DNA of 64,000 bases, taken from the NCBI GenBank assembly GCA_011503125.2, contig WWBZ02000040.1, positions 372,001 to 436,000 on the forward strand, read 5' to 3'. The translations under genes were made by a program, and so were the position numbers. The notes under the pieces were generated by a model. That model searched no databases and was not told the origin of the DNA. It was given only the letters and a program-made list of their open reading frames with translations. This document shows positions 1 to 12,217 of this stretch, piece after piece (within the stretch, counting starts at the first letter, position 1; each line of letters starts with the position of its first letter). This DNA comes from Botryosphaeria dothidea. Its lineage: Eukaryota; Ascomycota; Dothideomycetes; Botryosphaeriales; Botryosphaeriaceae.

Positions 1-797
1 AAGATCAGGATGGAATTATGTCATAGACGGCCGTGGCGAGGGAACGGGAGCGGAGATGTAGAAGGGAAAGCGCATGGAGTAAATTTGGGAGGCATAACCA
101 CACATGTAAAGGAGAAGAGACTTAGGTAAGAAGACCGGGAGAGGCAATTAACGGCACGCGTTTCCCTCGGCCGAGCGACTTTGCGCGGAAGGAAAAGAGC
201 GAGTGTTTTTCGGACGTGTAGCGGTCTTTGGCACAAACGAATGCCGCGGAGGATGTTCTTCAGGGCTCGCTTTGACCAACGCATGAGGTGTCAGCCGATT
301 TCGATATGCGTCAAACGTCATTAAGGAATGGCAAGAAGCGAGGACAAGAAGTCACACCAGCGATAACAGCTGGAGATTCCATTCTTGATTATGCTGCTTC
401 AGGCTTTCAAGGTAGAAAGGTTGCCCGACAAGAAGCGAGAGCTCTACTCTAAATTACTCTTTGCGCATCGCTTGACGCACATGACCCGCTCAACCAGTCG
501 TAATAAAACCGATCTCATGGCCCAAGCTTCTCTGCTTCGAAGGGTCTGGGCACATCATCTTCCCAACCATATGGAATATCAACCAAGAGCTCTAATGTCA
601 AGAATAGCTTTTTTTCGAGACGATGCTCGGGAAACGACGAATGTGAAGATATGACGGGGTAAAGATATTAGTGAGTTTGGCTCTAGGGTCGGCGAAATAT
701 TGCAAAAAAACAAGCCGGCCGGTCAGTCGGATGTCTCCCGAGACCCGGATCAGCACCGGCCCGCTTACGAAGATGATCGTCATCATGCAGTGCCCAT
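1..797. other. Intergenic, downstream of ERG5
   Basis: No gene is supported here. The short open frames on both strands lack recognisable domains and do not join across plausible introns. The segment next to 798 is presumably the 3' untranslated region of the sterol desaturase gene. Confidence 0.5.
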
Positions 798-2621
798 TTA
801 GGCGCGCTTCGTGAAGGCCAGATGGCAGTCATCCTGCAATCAATTTCGTTAGCCAAAGCCCGTGGCGGTGTGCTTGCCAGGGTCATTGCGGGGAACTCAC
901 CTGGGGGAAAATCGTCGCGAAGACCTTGATCTCCTCGCTCAGCGGTGTAACCTGGTGCTTCCAGTCCAGCTCCATCGAGGCCTTGCCAATCATGCCAATG
1001 AGGTTGTTAATCGCATACACTTGGCCAAGGCAGTAATGCGGGCCAGTGCCGAAGACAAGCCAGTTCTTCGTTTGTTTCTCGGCATCGCCAGAGATCCACC
1101 GCTCGGGCTCGAACGAGTCAGGGTTGGGATAGGCCTCGGGGTCGTGCAGCGCCATGTACGTGGTCGGAACAACCATAGCGCCTGCGCCACGTTAGATTTT
1201 ATGAGATCAGACATTATGAGGATTGACTTACCCTTGGGAATCGTGTAGTTTTCGGTAATTTTGAACGCCTTCTTCGCCAAGTAGGGAACCATGAGCACGG
1301 GAGGCCTGTAGCGGAGGACCTCCTTGACAACCGCACGGGTGTAGGTCATCTGGTCCATCAGGTCCATGGTGAAAGGCTTGGTCTTGTCGCCGTCACGAAC
1401 GCGGAGCTGCTCCTCGCGAACCTTGTCCAGAAGGTCGGGACGGTCTGCCATGATCTGGAAGAGCCAAGTGGCAGCGCTGCTGGTGGCATCCTGGGAAGCA
1501 AAGAGGAAGGTGAAAATGGTCATGGAAATCTCGAGATCTGTGAACATGCGAATGACTTGGGCGGGCTTCTCGACGTCGATGCCCTTCTCCTTCTTCTCGG
1601 CGTAGTCCTCCGATTCGTACATGGACTTGACCCAGCAGTCCATAATACAGTCAGGCTCACCACCAGCAGCCATGCGGACCTTGCTCTTGGCAGCCGCCTT
1701 GGCAAACTCATTAAGAACCATGTCGGCAGCCTTCTTGCCGCGCCAGGTGTTGGTGAACGGGATGATTATGGGAAAGTTGACAAGCTCAAGGGCCTCGGTG
1801 ATGTAGTAGTAGTCATCGGCAATCTTCTTAACGGACTCGTCCGGGATGTAGTGGCCAACGAAGGTACGGAGCGAGACGGCGGTAATGAATTCGCGGAAGT
1901 AGTGCATGAAGGGCGTCGGCTCGCCATTCTTCTTGGCGGTAATGTCCAGAGCCTTTTCGAAGTACTTCTCGTAGATCTCCTCCTGACCAGGCAGATAGAT
2001 GGCAAGGGCCTGGCGGGTGAAAAGACCATTGAGACCCTTGCGGTAGTCGACGTGAGCCTTGCCATCAAGGAAAACCCAGTTCTCGGGACGCAGCAGCTTG
2101 TGCGCGATGTCGACGACACAGGGCTTGACGAAAGTGGGCGAGTTGAAAACCTTGCGAGCCATGTCACGCGTCGACGCGATGACGACGAACCTAAGATATT
2201 TATGTCAGCAGGATGCGAGGCATCATCGGAATGGCATTCGGTGCAGTACTTGTGGAAAACGGAGACGCAGCTGAGATCGCCACTCTTCCATTTGGCGTAG
2301 TATTGCTCGAACTTGGGATTGACGGATTCCAGGAAAGGCCCGATGAAAGGGGCCTTCCAAGAGGGACCAGCGATGGAGCCCTTATTCGAAATGTACTTGA
2401 CTGTGCGGAGCGTCAGCGGGCGCGCAGAAAGGCAGTGGCAGGCTTCACGCACTCTGATCGTAAACGATCAACAGGGCGAGCAGCGTGACGACGACGGACC
2501 ACGCATTCACGCCCTCGAGCACGCGGCCGACGAGACCGGCGGCGACCTGGGAGCCCAGCAGCTCCGGGGCGACCTGGGCATCGGCGGATGGCGACGCGAA
2601 GCTGCCATTGGCGGCGGCCAT
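798..2621 (-). CDS. ERG5: Sterol C-22 desaturase, cytochrome P450 CYP61
   Basis: Five exons in transcript order: 2621-2453, 2400-2250, 2190-1232, 1181-901 and 833-798. All have GT..AG junctions and give 531 residues, the usual family length. The N-terminus has a hydrophobic stretch (about residues 44-55, including [10 protein letters not shown]) that would anchor the enzyme in the ER membrane. P450 landmarks are the I-helix FASQDATSS (about 337-345), the ExxR motif in KEVLRYRPP (about 397-400) and the haem loop [11 protein letters not shown] with the ligand cysteine near residue 477. The glutamine/aspartate-containing I-helix and the haem loop are characteristic of CYP61. The enzyme introduces the C-22 double bond late in ergosterol synthesis. 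The last exon is only 36 bases and encodes [11 protein letters not shown]. Sequence and family knowledge agree; the exon model was worked out by hand. Confidence 0.96.
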
Positions 2622-3959
2622 GGCTGGGCGGGCGGCGCTGGCGGTGAAGAGGCGGCTTGTTGAGAGGGATGGAAATTGAGCAGCTCGAGGAGAGGGCGGA
2701 CGCTGCGGGCTCGGGGCGGGGGCGCGAGAGCGTGCGAAGGGTCAATGAACGGCGGACGCAGTCGCGAAAGGAAGCACGACAGAAAGCCGGCGCGGACAAG
2801 GGCGGGCGGTGCGGTGGTAATATGTGCTCGCTCGCAGGTTTAATCACCGTCGAAAGCAGCCAGCAAATGGAAATGGCGCCACGGCCGGCGCTCGGCATAT
2901 CGGACATCCGCGCGCCCCAAAGAAGCTTGGCCGCCGCCCTATCACACGCCCGTGCCTGGGAAAATTGAGATTAGCTTAGCGCGTCCAGCAGATCCATCCA
3001 AGCGCCTCCACCGTCGCCCCAGCATCATGAGAGCCGGCCCTGTCGTGCCCTGTCGCACCCTGCGGCTCTGCGAGTGACCGCGTGGTGCTGCGCTGACAGC
3101 CTGTCACTCGCCTGTCGCCCGTCGCCATCCACCTCACGTGCCGGCACATTCCGCGCGGAGAACGAATACGACTTCCCCGCAGCTTATCGCAGGATGCGCA
3201 GCCTGAGTGGTTCCGGTGCTCTTTCCCAGCTTCGAAGCCAAGTCCGCCGCTGAGGAAAAGATCGCTTCGTCCTTGCTTGCGTCCTCGAAATTCTCCACCA
3301 CTCCACACGTTGTCCTCTCAGCCTCCTTTGTCACCGTTGCCTTACAGACGGCGACCCGTGCAGAGTCCGGTCATGTTACAGCGAATGCCGTGCAGGCTGA
3401 GGATCCCTGATCCGCCGCCGCCGTAATTCCCACTACTGCGGCCCGACGTTGCAACGAGCTCGCGGCCCAGCCAATGCCGCTGGTGACATTACTCGAATTA
3501 GCCTGATGCAGCTGTGCTGCTACATCCGGCCTCAACCCGCCAACGCATGCCTGGCTCCATCTCCAAGACATGTCAAGCACTCGACTACTCCTTAGGGCAG
3601 GAGCTGTACTACAACCCCCGACGCGGATCGCGATAAGGACTCGATAAAACTCTCGAAATGTCTTCAGTTTCCGTTTATCCTCTTTTTCCTTTGCCCTTCG
3701 TTTGCCCCGTTTCAACTGCATCTTGTCAACCGAAACCATCTGTTGGTCACCAGTCGTACAGGGAGCAGATGCCGATCCCTGGACGACTCTAACTTTGTGC
3801 ACGGTAAGGTGCACCATTAATAGGGTCTGCACTGCTCGCCGTCTTAGCCCAGGCAAGGTTTATCCGAGTTCGTGACCCTCCATATAACTCTATTATTTTC
3901 CCGCGAAATGCTATTTGGTCTCCTCGTCCTCCGTACCTTTCTCCTCGCCCTGTTCGAAA
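2622..3959. other. Divergent intergenic region, ERG5 and beta-lactamase-like gene
   Basis: This region separates two divergent genes and should hold both promoters. A palindromic E-box CACGTG lies at 3135-3140. Fungal SREBP-type regulators can bind such sites, but I did not see a full sterol regulatory element. Short antisense frames here look random. Confidence 0.45.
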
Positions 3960-6298
3960 ATGGGGGTCCTGTGCCGGTTCTCGCTCTCTGCGGCGCTCAT
4001 ACTCAGCACTGCTGTGCCCGCCGTGCTTTCTTCTTGCATCCCGGACCCTCCGGCTACGCTTCTGTCTGATCCAGCTATTCTACAGCATCCCTCTGTGACG
4101 GCGGCGTTCAAGGAAGTTGAACGGAACCTGTCAGGCCTGTTTACTGGCAACACCCGCGACGGCTTCAGTTTCGCCATAGTGAGTTTCTCCCTAGTAGTTC
4201 GCCGATCAAGCGAGCAGCCAAGTTTACCTGATTGGCCCATTTACAAACTGCAACACAAGTCACAAGAAGTCGAAGCTGCCGTCCGGATGAGCCTGCGCAG
4301 AAGAGTGCCGCATGGTGGCTTCAGTCCCGGACGAAATTTCTTTGTAGCTTGCTGTTGAATTATTGCGTCATTTATCACATCTTTCCATGTTACTACGTGG
4401 TACCGAAAATGCTAACCATGGTGCGTGATACCAGGTTCATGCTTCTAATCCAGAGAAAACATTTTCATTCAACCATGGATTGCTTAAATTCAACGAAACG
4501 GCTGGAAACGATACTATTGGTTCCAACCAAGTAGACAGTGACTCCGTTTTTCGTGTTCTCTCAATTTCGAAGAGCATCGCCACCCTCTCAGCCTTGGTTG
4601 TGGAAAATGAGAGCAAGTCTCAAGACGTTCTGCCTGCCTTGAGCATAGAATCACCTGTCAGACAAGCGCTTCCCCAGTTTGGGCTGCCAGACATAGACTG
4701 GGAGAATGGCGGGAGTGAAATCACACTATCCATGCTTGCCAGTCATAGCTCTGGACTGCCCAGAGAAGGATTCTCAACAAAGTTCAACATAGTAACTGGG
4801 CTTTCGAAAGCCACCGCCGAGACAATTGGCGCAGAATGGGCCGGCGTCACACCCGAGGAGATTATCGAGTCTGCCAAGCAACGTAACCTTATGTTTGCCC
4901 CTGGCCAGCGAGCCGCATGTAAGTCATTTGTGTCACCAATCCCGTTGTGTCTAAAATATGCTTACGCCTATCTGTAGATTCAAACGTGGGCACCTCTATC
5001 CTCTCATGTAAGTGTAGGATGTGATATTCACCTGCGACCATCTACTGACTTGAGCTTCACAGCTGCTGTAGTAAATTACCATAATCAGCTCGCGAACACG
5101 AACCAGACATGGTCGGATTATGCGAACGAAGAGATTCTTGCGCATCTCAATATGACACACTCCTTCTTTGGAGCCATTCCGGATGGCCTTACTAAGGATA
5201 TAGCGGTACCTGCTGGTGAGAATTGGGTGGATCTTTTTATTGGCCCCGGCTACGACCCAGCAGGCGGCATGTGGGTAAGTCTTACCTTCCTGAGGAGCAC
5301 CGCTTAACAGCAACACCATAAGTAAACGACTTCTTCTCGTCCATGTGCATTAACCGGAGCCCCAACCCATTCAGAGCTCCGCAAACGACCTCGCAAAATT
5401 CCTCCACACCGTCTGGCTATCCCCCACCCCCCAACTCATCACTCCCACCCAACGCCGCAACTCCCTGCAACCCCGCCTGACCCTCCCCGACGGCAAGCAA
5501 CAATCCGGGGTCGGGTGGGAGATCGCCGTCCTGCACACCGCCGACTTCGCCGCAAACACGTCCGCCATGCCCCCGTTCGTCAACGTCTACGGCAAGTCCG
5601 GCGACGGCGGCGGCTACCACAGCTGGCTCGACGTCGTCTCCACCTACGGCTACGGCATCGTCATCCTCACCCAGGTTAGCTCGCCCCCCAGCGCCAACTA
5701 CACGAACCTCACGCCGTCCGTCGTGCGCGACGGCGTCCACGCCATCCTTCTGCCTGCTTTTGCGGAGGCGTATGCGGATCGCTTGCGCGCGAGGTATGCG
5801 GGCAGGTACGGCGCTGCGAGGGATGGCGGCGCGATTGCGGATGAGGTGAGCACGGTGAGAGCGGCGAACGGGACGGAGTCGTTCGCGCGGATGGAGGTCA
5901 AGGATGGCGTGCTGTTCCTCCGGGAGCTGGTCGTCAATGGGACGAGCGCGCTGGAGGGGCTTGACAAGCTTGGGTGGACGGCGGAGAGCCAGAGTCGATT
6001 CTTCTCGAAGCCGGAAGGCGTCAGTCTCAATCCCGCGGAGGGCGCGGGAGAGAAAGCGGAGTTTGGCGAGGGCGCGCAGGTATGGAGGGCGATTCCGGAA
6101 TTGGATACGTGCGATTGGTTTGACTTTGATGGGTAAGTTGATGGCGTGGGATTTTTGTTTATGGCGGTGCTGACGCTGTTTGATACCAGGTATACGGACC
6201 AGAATGGGTGGCCGTTGAGCAAGTTCGTGCTTGTGGAGATAGAGGATGGGGTGGAGCTTCATTATCCGCCTTATGATGTTGTGCTCACGAGGCAGTAA
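3960..6298 (+). CDS. Secreted serine beta-lactamase-like (class C / PBP-type) protein
   Basis: Six exons: 3960-4178, 4435-4918, 4978-5007, 5063-5274, 5375-6132 and 6190-6298. They give 603 residues. The N-terminus (MGVLCRFSLSAALILSTAVP) is a signal peptide ending near a Ser-Cys pair. An in-frame ATG lies 45 bases upstream at 3915, but starting there would bury the signal peptide, so 3960 was chosen. The three serine-hydrolase motifs are present: SISK (Ser116, Lys119), YSN (Tyr235, created across the 4918/4978 junction) and KSG (389-391) before a glycine run. The family includes fungal esterases and transesterases such as LovD relatives and secreted beta-lactamase-like proteins, so the substrate cannot be predicted. 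A C-terminal domain of about 150 residues follows the catalytic fold. Exon 3 is only 30 bases. The 256-bp first intron is the longest here and least certain. Confidence 0.85.
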
Positions 6299-6562
6299 GG
6301 GAGGCAGCTGGCTCTTTTGCCTGAGAGAGATGCTAAGTAGCAGCAGGCATATGCATCCTTGGAGCAGCGCTAAGTCACCGCTCTTGTTAACCTGCGCGAA
6401 GTCTTCTGAAATCATGAGGGCACCATTATGTCTTCCACATGCTCAATTATCTGTTACAGGAAGCCCCGCATCTTAACATCCATCAACTCTCTCCGTCCCC
6501 CCTGCTCACTGCCCCATTTGGCATCCACCGGTCAACTACCCCCAAACCACATCCTCCCAACT

Positions 6563-6793
6563 TTACTTGTTGGCACCACCACCACCACCACCTTCCTTCC
6601 CTTTCCCACCTGACGCAGCATTCTTGTCACCAGCGCTTTGAGCGCGAGCTGCGAAACCGGATGAAGACATGTCCCCTCCGCTCTGTCCCTGTGTTGATTG
6701 TATCCTGCTGGCGTCCTCCTTGGTCATTTTGTAAGCAGATGAAATTGGGTTTGATTTGGCGCCGGGCCTCGGAGTCTTTTGCATTCCAGACAT
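6563..6793 (-). CDS. Small SMP-domain (seed maturation protein-like) protein
   Basis: A single-exon frame of 76 residues. The core MTKEDASRIQSTQ followed by GGDMSSSGFAARAQSAGD matches the SMP domain found in many small fungal proteins and in plant late-embryogenesis proteins. The protein is hydrophilic and glycine-rich, ending in a GGGGGG run, and is probably disordered. Family knowledge links such proteins to desiccation or stress tolerance and spores, but the fungal role is little known. It is convergent with the beta-lactamase-like gene (265 bp between stops). The domain covers most of the protein, so the short length is expected. Confidence 0.8.
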   Translation of the reverse strand: MSGMQKTPRPGAKSNPISSAYKMTKEDASRIQSTQGQSGGDMSSSGFAARAQSAGDKNAASGGKGKEGGGGGGANK

Positions 6794-7443
6794 GATCGCA
6801 GTTGGAAGTTAGATGAGTGTACGGTGAGTTGGGCGCTGATCTGAGGGAGTGCGAGCTTAAATACATGATATTGAGCGGTCATGAGGTAGGCAGAAGATTG
6901 CGGATTGTTGATTGGAGCTTGGTTGCTGAGATTGATGATCGACGGTTTGTGGGAGAAATTATCAAGTGAAATGACCAAATAAGGGCTATAACGTATTGCT
7001 TGCTTTGTTCCCCTTGCTGAGATGAGAATGCCAATTGAGCCACTACGTGCTTCCGCGATTACGCGTTGAGGCGAGGGCTTCAACCAAGATACTTCAGCGA
7101 CTGAGCAAGCCTCATTGAGTATCCTCGATGTATTTTTGTATGCCAGAGAAGATACTCTTTGGGACCGAATGGTGACTGATTGATGCCACGTGACAATGAC
7201 GTCGGGACGGAAGCGGCACGCTCCACCGGCACAGCCTCACCAGCGCATGTGTTGCTTCTGCTCAACACCGCCAATCATACAACTTGCATCAACGCCTTGG
7301 CGCATCCTTCCACCCAACCTCGCGACCACCATGTGAACTTGCTCACGCCCTGAGGCCTTTTCCCCAGGTTCGCCTCTGCCTCACCTCGCCCACCACGAAT
7401 GTTCCTCTGTTCGACGGCTTCGGCGTGACACGGACGCATCCCG
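6794..7443. other. Divergent intergenic region
   Basis: This lies between the start of the SMP-domain gene (-) and the F-box-like/LRR gene (+). No RNA gene or repeat is visible. It should carry both promoters. Confidence 0.4.
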
Positions 7444-9986
7444 ATGATGAACGACGTCCTCCCGTCATACGAGGCCGCAAACGCGCGAGATTACTGGCCC
7501 ATAGTCGCCCAGTATATCCCTTCCAGAGACCTTTGCGCCGCGGCGCTCGTGTGTCGGGAGTGGCATCGTATCTTCACGCGCCAACTGTGGGGCAATCCCG
7601 CTTCGCACTTCGGAGTAGAGAACGACGTCGTCTATGGTCAGTCAGCTTGATACACGTCTTATCACACCTCCTAACCTCCACAGTTGCTCTCGTCCGTTTC
7701 AAGAGGACGCTCTCCTGGGCCAGGCTGAGCACGCGAGAGCTAACCCACACGCTTCATTTCCCACCTGCTCATGCTGAGATTTACGATGGCCCCCACTCGG
7801 ACTGGCTTCGTGACGTTCTCGAGCGTCTGCCTCGACTGCAGTCTCTCATAGTGCATGGCCTACCTTTTTTCGACCATGGAGCATTGATCACCCTCCGCCG
7901 TCCAAGCAACCTGAGGCTCTCGTCGATGTCTGACAGTCTCCCGAGGACGAACCATGACTTCCCTTTGTTCTGGCTCCGCTATCTGGACGCATCCGCCTGC
8001 AATAATGCCACGTATAGCGGCCTTGCCGAAGCCTTACAGCATTTCCCTGCTTTGCTTTACCTTGACCTCTCGAAGACGAAATCTGCAAAAGGCGCTGACG
8101 TGCTATCTGTCCTCAAGTTTTGCCACAGTCTGAGGGTTCTGAAGCTGAGATCACTGGCGTTGAAAGATGCCGAGATTGAGGCTCTGGCAGTCGCCGTTAA
8201 AACCAGACTCAAGAGCCTTGACATTCGCGACAATCAATTAACGGATGCGAGCGCACGATTGCTGTTGGACAACTGCTTCAATATCAAGGCGAGATCATGG
8301 GTAAACCGCTCTTACGGCCCCTCGATTGATCCGGACCAGTTTCCACCGTCCCCAGCATCGCCATCGTCTCCGATGCAGACTCCGCTGCTATTCGATCAGT
8401 ACGACAAGGAAGATTTAAATGAGGTCCTGAGAGCCAAGCTGGTCGGCGAATTCTCTGGTAGCGCTTTCATCAACGACGTCTATACCGACGGGATCACCCA
8501 CCTGTATATCTCGGGCAACCACTTGACCGTGGAAGGGATTTCTGGACTTCTTCGTTCCAAGAAGCTTCACGTATTTGATGCAGGCACCGTGGCTAGGGGA
8601 CTAACCAAAAAACCCAGACCACCCTCATTGCTCTCCTTCGAGGAGTCGGAGCCTCAGGAAGACTTCGCTATGCCCGGAGCGGAGAAGCTAACACCGGTCA
8701 TCAAGAAATACGCCTCGGCAAGATTGACGTATCTGCGCGTCAACCACGCAGTCATCACCGAAGAAACCGCTGCCGCGGACCTCACGGTAGGCAGAGCGGA
8801 GATGGAAGGCGATCTTGGAATCTACGCCCCTTCCACGGCCCACGAGCTCGACGGATTCAACGAGGTTCACGAAGCACCTACAGACAACCGCTCCATCCAC
8901 GAGATGCCGGCGAACGAAGCCCTTCCAGCCGAGCTCCCAGCCTACGAACACCAGGCATTCGCGCTGCCCGGCGACGTCCCAGCCTCGCCGCCCCTCAAGC
9001 CCCAAGTCGTCGTCAACCCGCCCGAAACACCAGAGGCCCGACGCGGCAGCGATATCGCCGCCGACCTCGCCTCCGCAGCCACGCAACTGAGCCTCTCCTC
9101 CGAAGGCGCAGACGCGCCCGAGCCCACCGACACCCTCCAAACCCTTTCCTCAGAAAACGGGCACCCCACGCGGCCCCGCCGCTCCTCCTCCCTCGCCGCC
9201 GGCGACCGCCGCGCGCGCCTCGAATTCCGCCAGTCCAACGAAGCCCACCTGCACCCGAGCATGCTGCCCACAACCGAGACCCTCGTCCTCACCAACGTGC
9301 CGCCATCCACCACCTCCCCCGAGTTGCCGCAGCGCCTGATCCAGTTCATCAAAGACTGTGCCGAGGAGACGCACATCGCGGCCCTCGCCGCCAAGGGCGC
9401 CTACGCCCTGCCGCCGGGGCGCGACCGGCAGCTCGCCGAGCGCGAGTACGCGCGCTCGCTGTTCGCGCTGCGCCGCATCGTGCTCGAGATGGCGCCCCCG
9501 GACGACCCGGACGCGAACCGCAAGCCGACGAGCGCGTGGCGCCTGTACCCGTCCAAGTCGTCGACCGAGGACGCCGACACCGAGGCTTTCTGGACCGCCG
9601 CCGAGCGCGACTTTTCGTTCTTCGGCGACGAGGAGTGCGGCGTGCCGTCGCGCGAGCCCGGGCGCGCGCTGCCGCTGGCCGACATGGCCGAGAAGGTGGT
9701 GTTCGTGCCGGAGGGCCCGGCGCCGCCGCCGGTGCTGTTGCAGCAGCAGCGGCAGCAGCAGCCGACGCGCGTGTTCGATGTCGTGGCGCAGCTGTCGGCG
9801 TTCCGCAGGGACAGGAAGGCGGCGCACGCCGTGGCGGTGGCCCACGGCGGCGAGGCGGAGCCGCAGGTCGAGGGGCACTGGGAGGGCGAGATCAAGGTGG
9901 TGCGGCGACCGGTGGAGGAGAGGAGCGGGGATGGCGAGGTCGACTGCTATGGGAATTATTATGAGAAGGGCTATAACTACCGGTGA
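7444..9986 (+). CDS. F-box-like / leucine-rich repeat protein
   Basis: Two exons, 7444-7636 and 7684-9986, joined across a 47-bp intron, give 831 residues. The start has two tandem ATGs (MMNDVLPSYE); the first is used. Residues about 18-50 (IVAQYIPSRDLCAAALVCRE and on to a Trp-containing segment) look like an F-box. Residues about 110-260 hold degenerate leucine-rich repeats of the RNI type, for example LRYLDASACN, LLYLDLSKTK, LRVLKLRSLA and LKSLDIRDNQ. The second half is long, acidic and proline-rich, with a glutamine run near residue 748. F-box/LRR proteins usually recruit substrates to SCF ubiquitin ligases; that role is inferred. The 3' third is very GC-rich, which creates long shadow frames on both strands. 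Confidence 0.8.
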
Positions 9987-10525
9987 TCTGTCCTGGGGAG
10001 ATTTCACTTGTATCTCTTTTCTGTTACGAGGGTGAGGTGACAATACGGGGTTTCCTGTACTTCTAGTATTGTTCTTCTGATGTCCCGTTACTTGCACATA
10101 TAAATATGACTTAAGAACCATAGCCGGCAGTCGACAAGCAATGAACATTCTGCTATCTACCACTTCCTACCCTTGATCTAAGAGCCATCTAACTAGTTGG
10201 CAAGCCAGTAACACCTGCCTAGCATGTCTGCAATACGGTTACTCTCAGGACCAAGGTCCCTGAGGCAACCACCCAGCCTTGCGCCACCACCGCGAGGAGC
10301 CTGCGTGCTATACGCGGACCCCCAGCGGACTGGCGGCTTAGCTTATCAATATGAAAGTTTCGAGGATTCTCCTTCAGTTTCCCTTATCAAACACCGAAAC
10401 ACCAATTTCCCATCCAATGAATCCCATGGTATCGTTTGCAACATATAAAACCCAGAATGAAGCACAGCTGTGCTTCGAGACGTAGCATTCCATAATTCCA
10501 GCATCCAACTGTGAAGAATGAACCT
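9987..10525. other. Convergent intergenic region
   Basis: This is 3' flanking sequence between the convergent LRR and SPC24 genes. A 74-codon frame at 10224-10448 has no recognisable domain, and I do not support it as a gene. Confidence 0.4.
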
Positions 10526-11252
10526 CTAGACGTGCTTCCAGAGGTAGTCCGCGTAGAAGAATCGTGAGAATTCCGGCTTCAGGGTCACAACGTGAGAATC
10601 TGCGGTCTTTTTGTTGTAGAGTGCAGCCCTGTTGAAATTTCCAGCCGGATCCGTCTCTGCCTGGATGTTGAGGCTGCGGTAGAAGTATAGCCGGAGCCTA
10701 TGGATTACACTGCATCAGCATCAAGGAAAACATGCAGAGAGTGGCGTTTTTATAAGCCGATGGAAGCACTTACAGTTCGGTTTCAGTGTTGTCCAGATCA
10801 GCCTTTTTCAGATCTCCACCCTGCACGCCCTGGGCCTCGACTTCCTCCAACTCGCCCTTCAAGCGCTCCAACTCCTGTGCGAGACGCTCTTCCTCGATCT
10901 CGAGGTCTGAGACCTGCTTGGCGACTCTGAACTTCTCAGTGTCGAGGCGAAGGATTTCAGCGGCGTGCTCGGCCGGGTTGTGTGACTGAGTGGTGAGGTT
11001 GTGTTGGGACTGGAGAGAGCCGAGCTTTCGGTCCAGCTCACGCAGCTTTTCTTGTTCGGCAGCAACATGGTGTTTGCGGAAGCCATTTAAGGTTTGGTAG
11101 GATCCGGCAGCGCGCTTCAGCGCTTGCTTGTCGGGTGCGAGGTTGAAGTTGTCGAAGCATTGCTTGATGAGCTGTGCGTACTTGATTAGCGGGGTGACTG
11201 CGCAAGGAAGCTCAGGGTGGCATACACTGTGGGGCTCCTCGTCGAGCAGCAT
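10526..11252 (-). CDS. SPC24: Kinetochore protein Spc24 (Ndc80 complex)
   Basis: Exon 1 is 11252-10774 and exon 2 is 10697-10526, giving 216 residues. The start MLLDEEP is typical of fungal Spc24. A long charged coiled coil runs through about residues 60-155, with heptads such as LEIEEERLAQELERLKGEL. The C-terminal globular part contains LRLYFYRSLNI and FSRFFYADYLW, which are conserved in the family. Spc24 pairs with Spc25 to anchor the Ndc80 complex to the inner kinetochore through Mif2/CENP-C- and CENP-T-type partners. The gene is divergent from FIS1 with 279 bp between start codons. Confidence 0.92.
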
Positions 11253-11531
11253 TTTGGCGGATTTTGATTACGGAGTTGTGTGTTGCGAAGACGTCGATGC
11301 AGGCGGTGCAGATAAATGCGGAGAGTGTTTGGGAGAAGAGGGCGAGCTCGGTTGCAGTGTTTTGGTTTTCACCTTTAGGGCTAGCGGCACTCGTGCGGGC
11401 GGTGAGCGGAAGGCGGCCGCTGTACGTCAGCGCTTTCCAAGGCGCCGCGCGATCAGCCGGCTTGCGGCAAGCGTTTCCCACCTCTCACGAAACACTCACA
11501 TCCAAGCACCTGCGTTTCTACCTGCGACAGC
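11253..11531. promoter_or_regulatory. Short divergent promoter region, SPC24 / FIS1
   Basis: Only 279 bp separate the two start codons, so both promoters must share this interval or overlap the opposing 5' leader. No specific regulator site was recognised. Confidence 0.45.
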
Positions 11532-12217
11532 ATGGCGCCTTCTTTGCCCTGTACGTTACTATACTCCACGCTCCCGCGTTCACGGTCGCGAAAATTTCAG
11601 AGCAGCTAATCAGATGCGCTCCACCAACAGACGCCGCTGATGCGGAGAGGTGAGCCAGCTCCGTCCGCACGCCCGATGGCCGAGCGCAAATCCATGCGAC
11701 ATGCACGCTGACTCCCTTCGACAGTCCACTCAAGCCTGAGGAGCTCCAGGTCCTTCGCTCTCAGTACGAAAAAGAGGGCGAATACGTAGGCATCCAAACG
11801 AAGTTCAACTACGCATGGGTATGTTCTCCGTTGTTCCCTGCCCGTCCGCCACAGTATTCCACGATGATCTAACCAACCATACTCCAGGGTCTCATCAAGT
11901 CCACGCACCGTAGCGAGCAGCAGGAAGGTGTGCGCCTTCTGTCTGAAATCTTCCGCAACAGCCCCGAGCGCCGCCGCGAATGCCTGTACTATCTTGCTCT
12001 GGGCAACTATAAGCTGGGCAACTATGCTGAAGCACGTCGATACAACGAGCTCCTGCTGGATCTCGAGCCTGCCAACCTGCAGGCCGGAAGTCTGAAGACG
12101 CTCATCGATGACCGGGTCGCGAAGGAGGGTCTTGTGGGCGTCGCTATCGTCGGCGGTCTCGCTGTCGCAGCAGGCGTGGTCGGGAGTTTGCTCATCAGAG
12201 GTTCGCGGAGGAAATAA
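11532..12217 (+). CDS. FIS1: Mitochondrial fission protein Fis1
   Basis: Four exons: 11532-11550, 11631-11649, 11725-11818 and 11888-12217. They give 153 residues. The first two exons are each just 19 bases. Spliced together they encode MAPSLPYAADAES, which then runs into [20 protein letters not shown], the conserved Fis1 N-terminal arm. The core is a tetratricopeptide-like bundle with [19 protein letters not shown]. The tail has a hydrophobic anchor ([20 protein letters not shown]) followed by basic RGSRRK, the standard arrangement for insertion into the mitochondrial and peroxisomal outer membrane. Fis1 recruits the dynamin Dnm1 through adaptor proteins. A frame-only prediction would miss the first 58 residues. 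Confidence 0.95.

Noticed and set aside
3915..3959. Upstream ATG of the beta-lactamase-like gene
   Set aside because: It would put 15 residues in front of a clear signal peptide.
5417..6415. Minus-strand 332-codon frame opposite the beta-lactamase-like gene
   Set aside because: Antisense to an exon with catalytic motifs; low-complexity composition and no similarity.
9150..10163. Minus-strand 337-codon frame opposite the LRR gene
   Set aside because: It is a shadow of the GC-rich coding strand; Arg/His/Leu-rich with no domain, while the plus strand has a clean exon.
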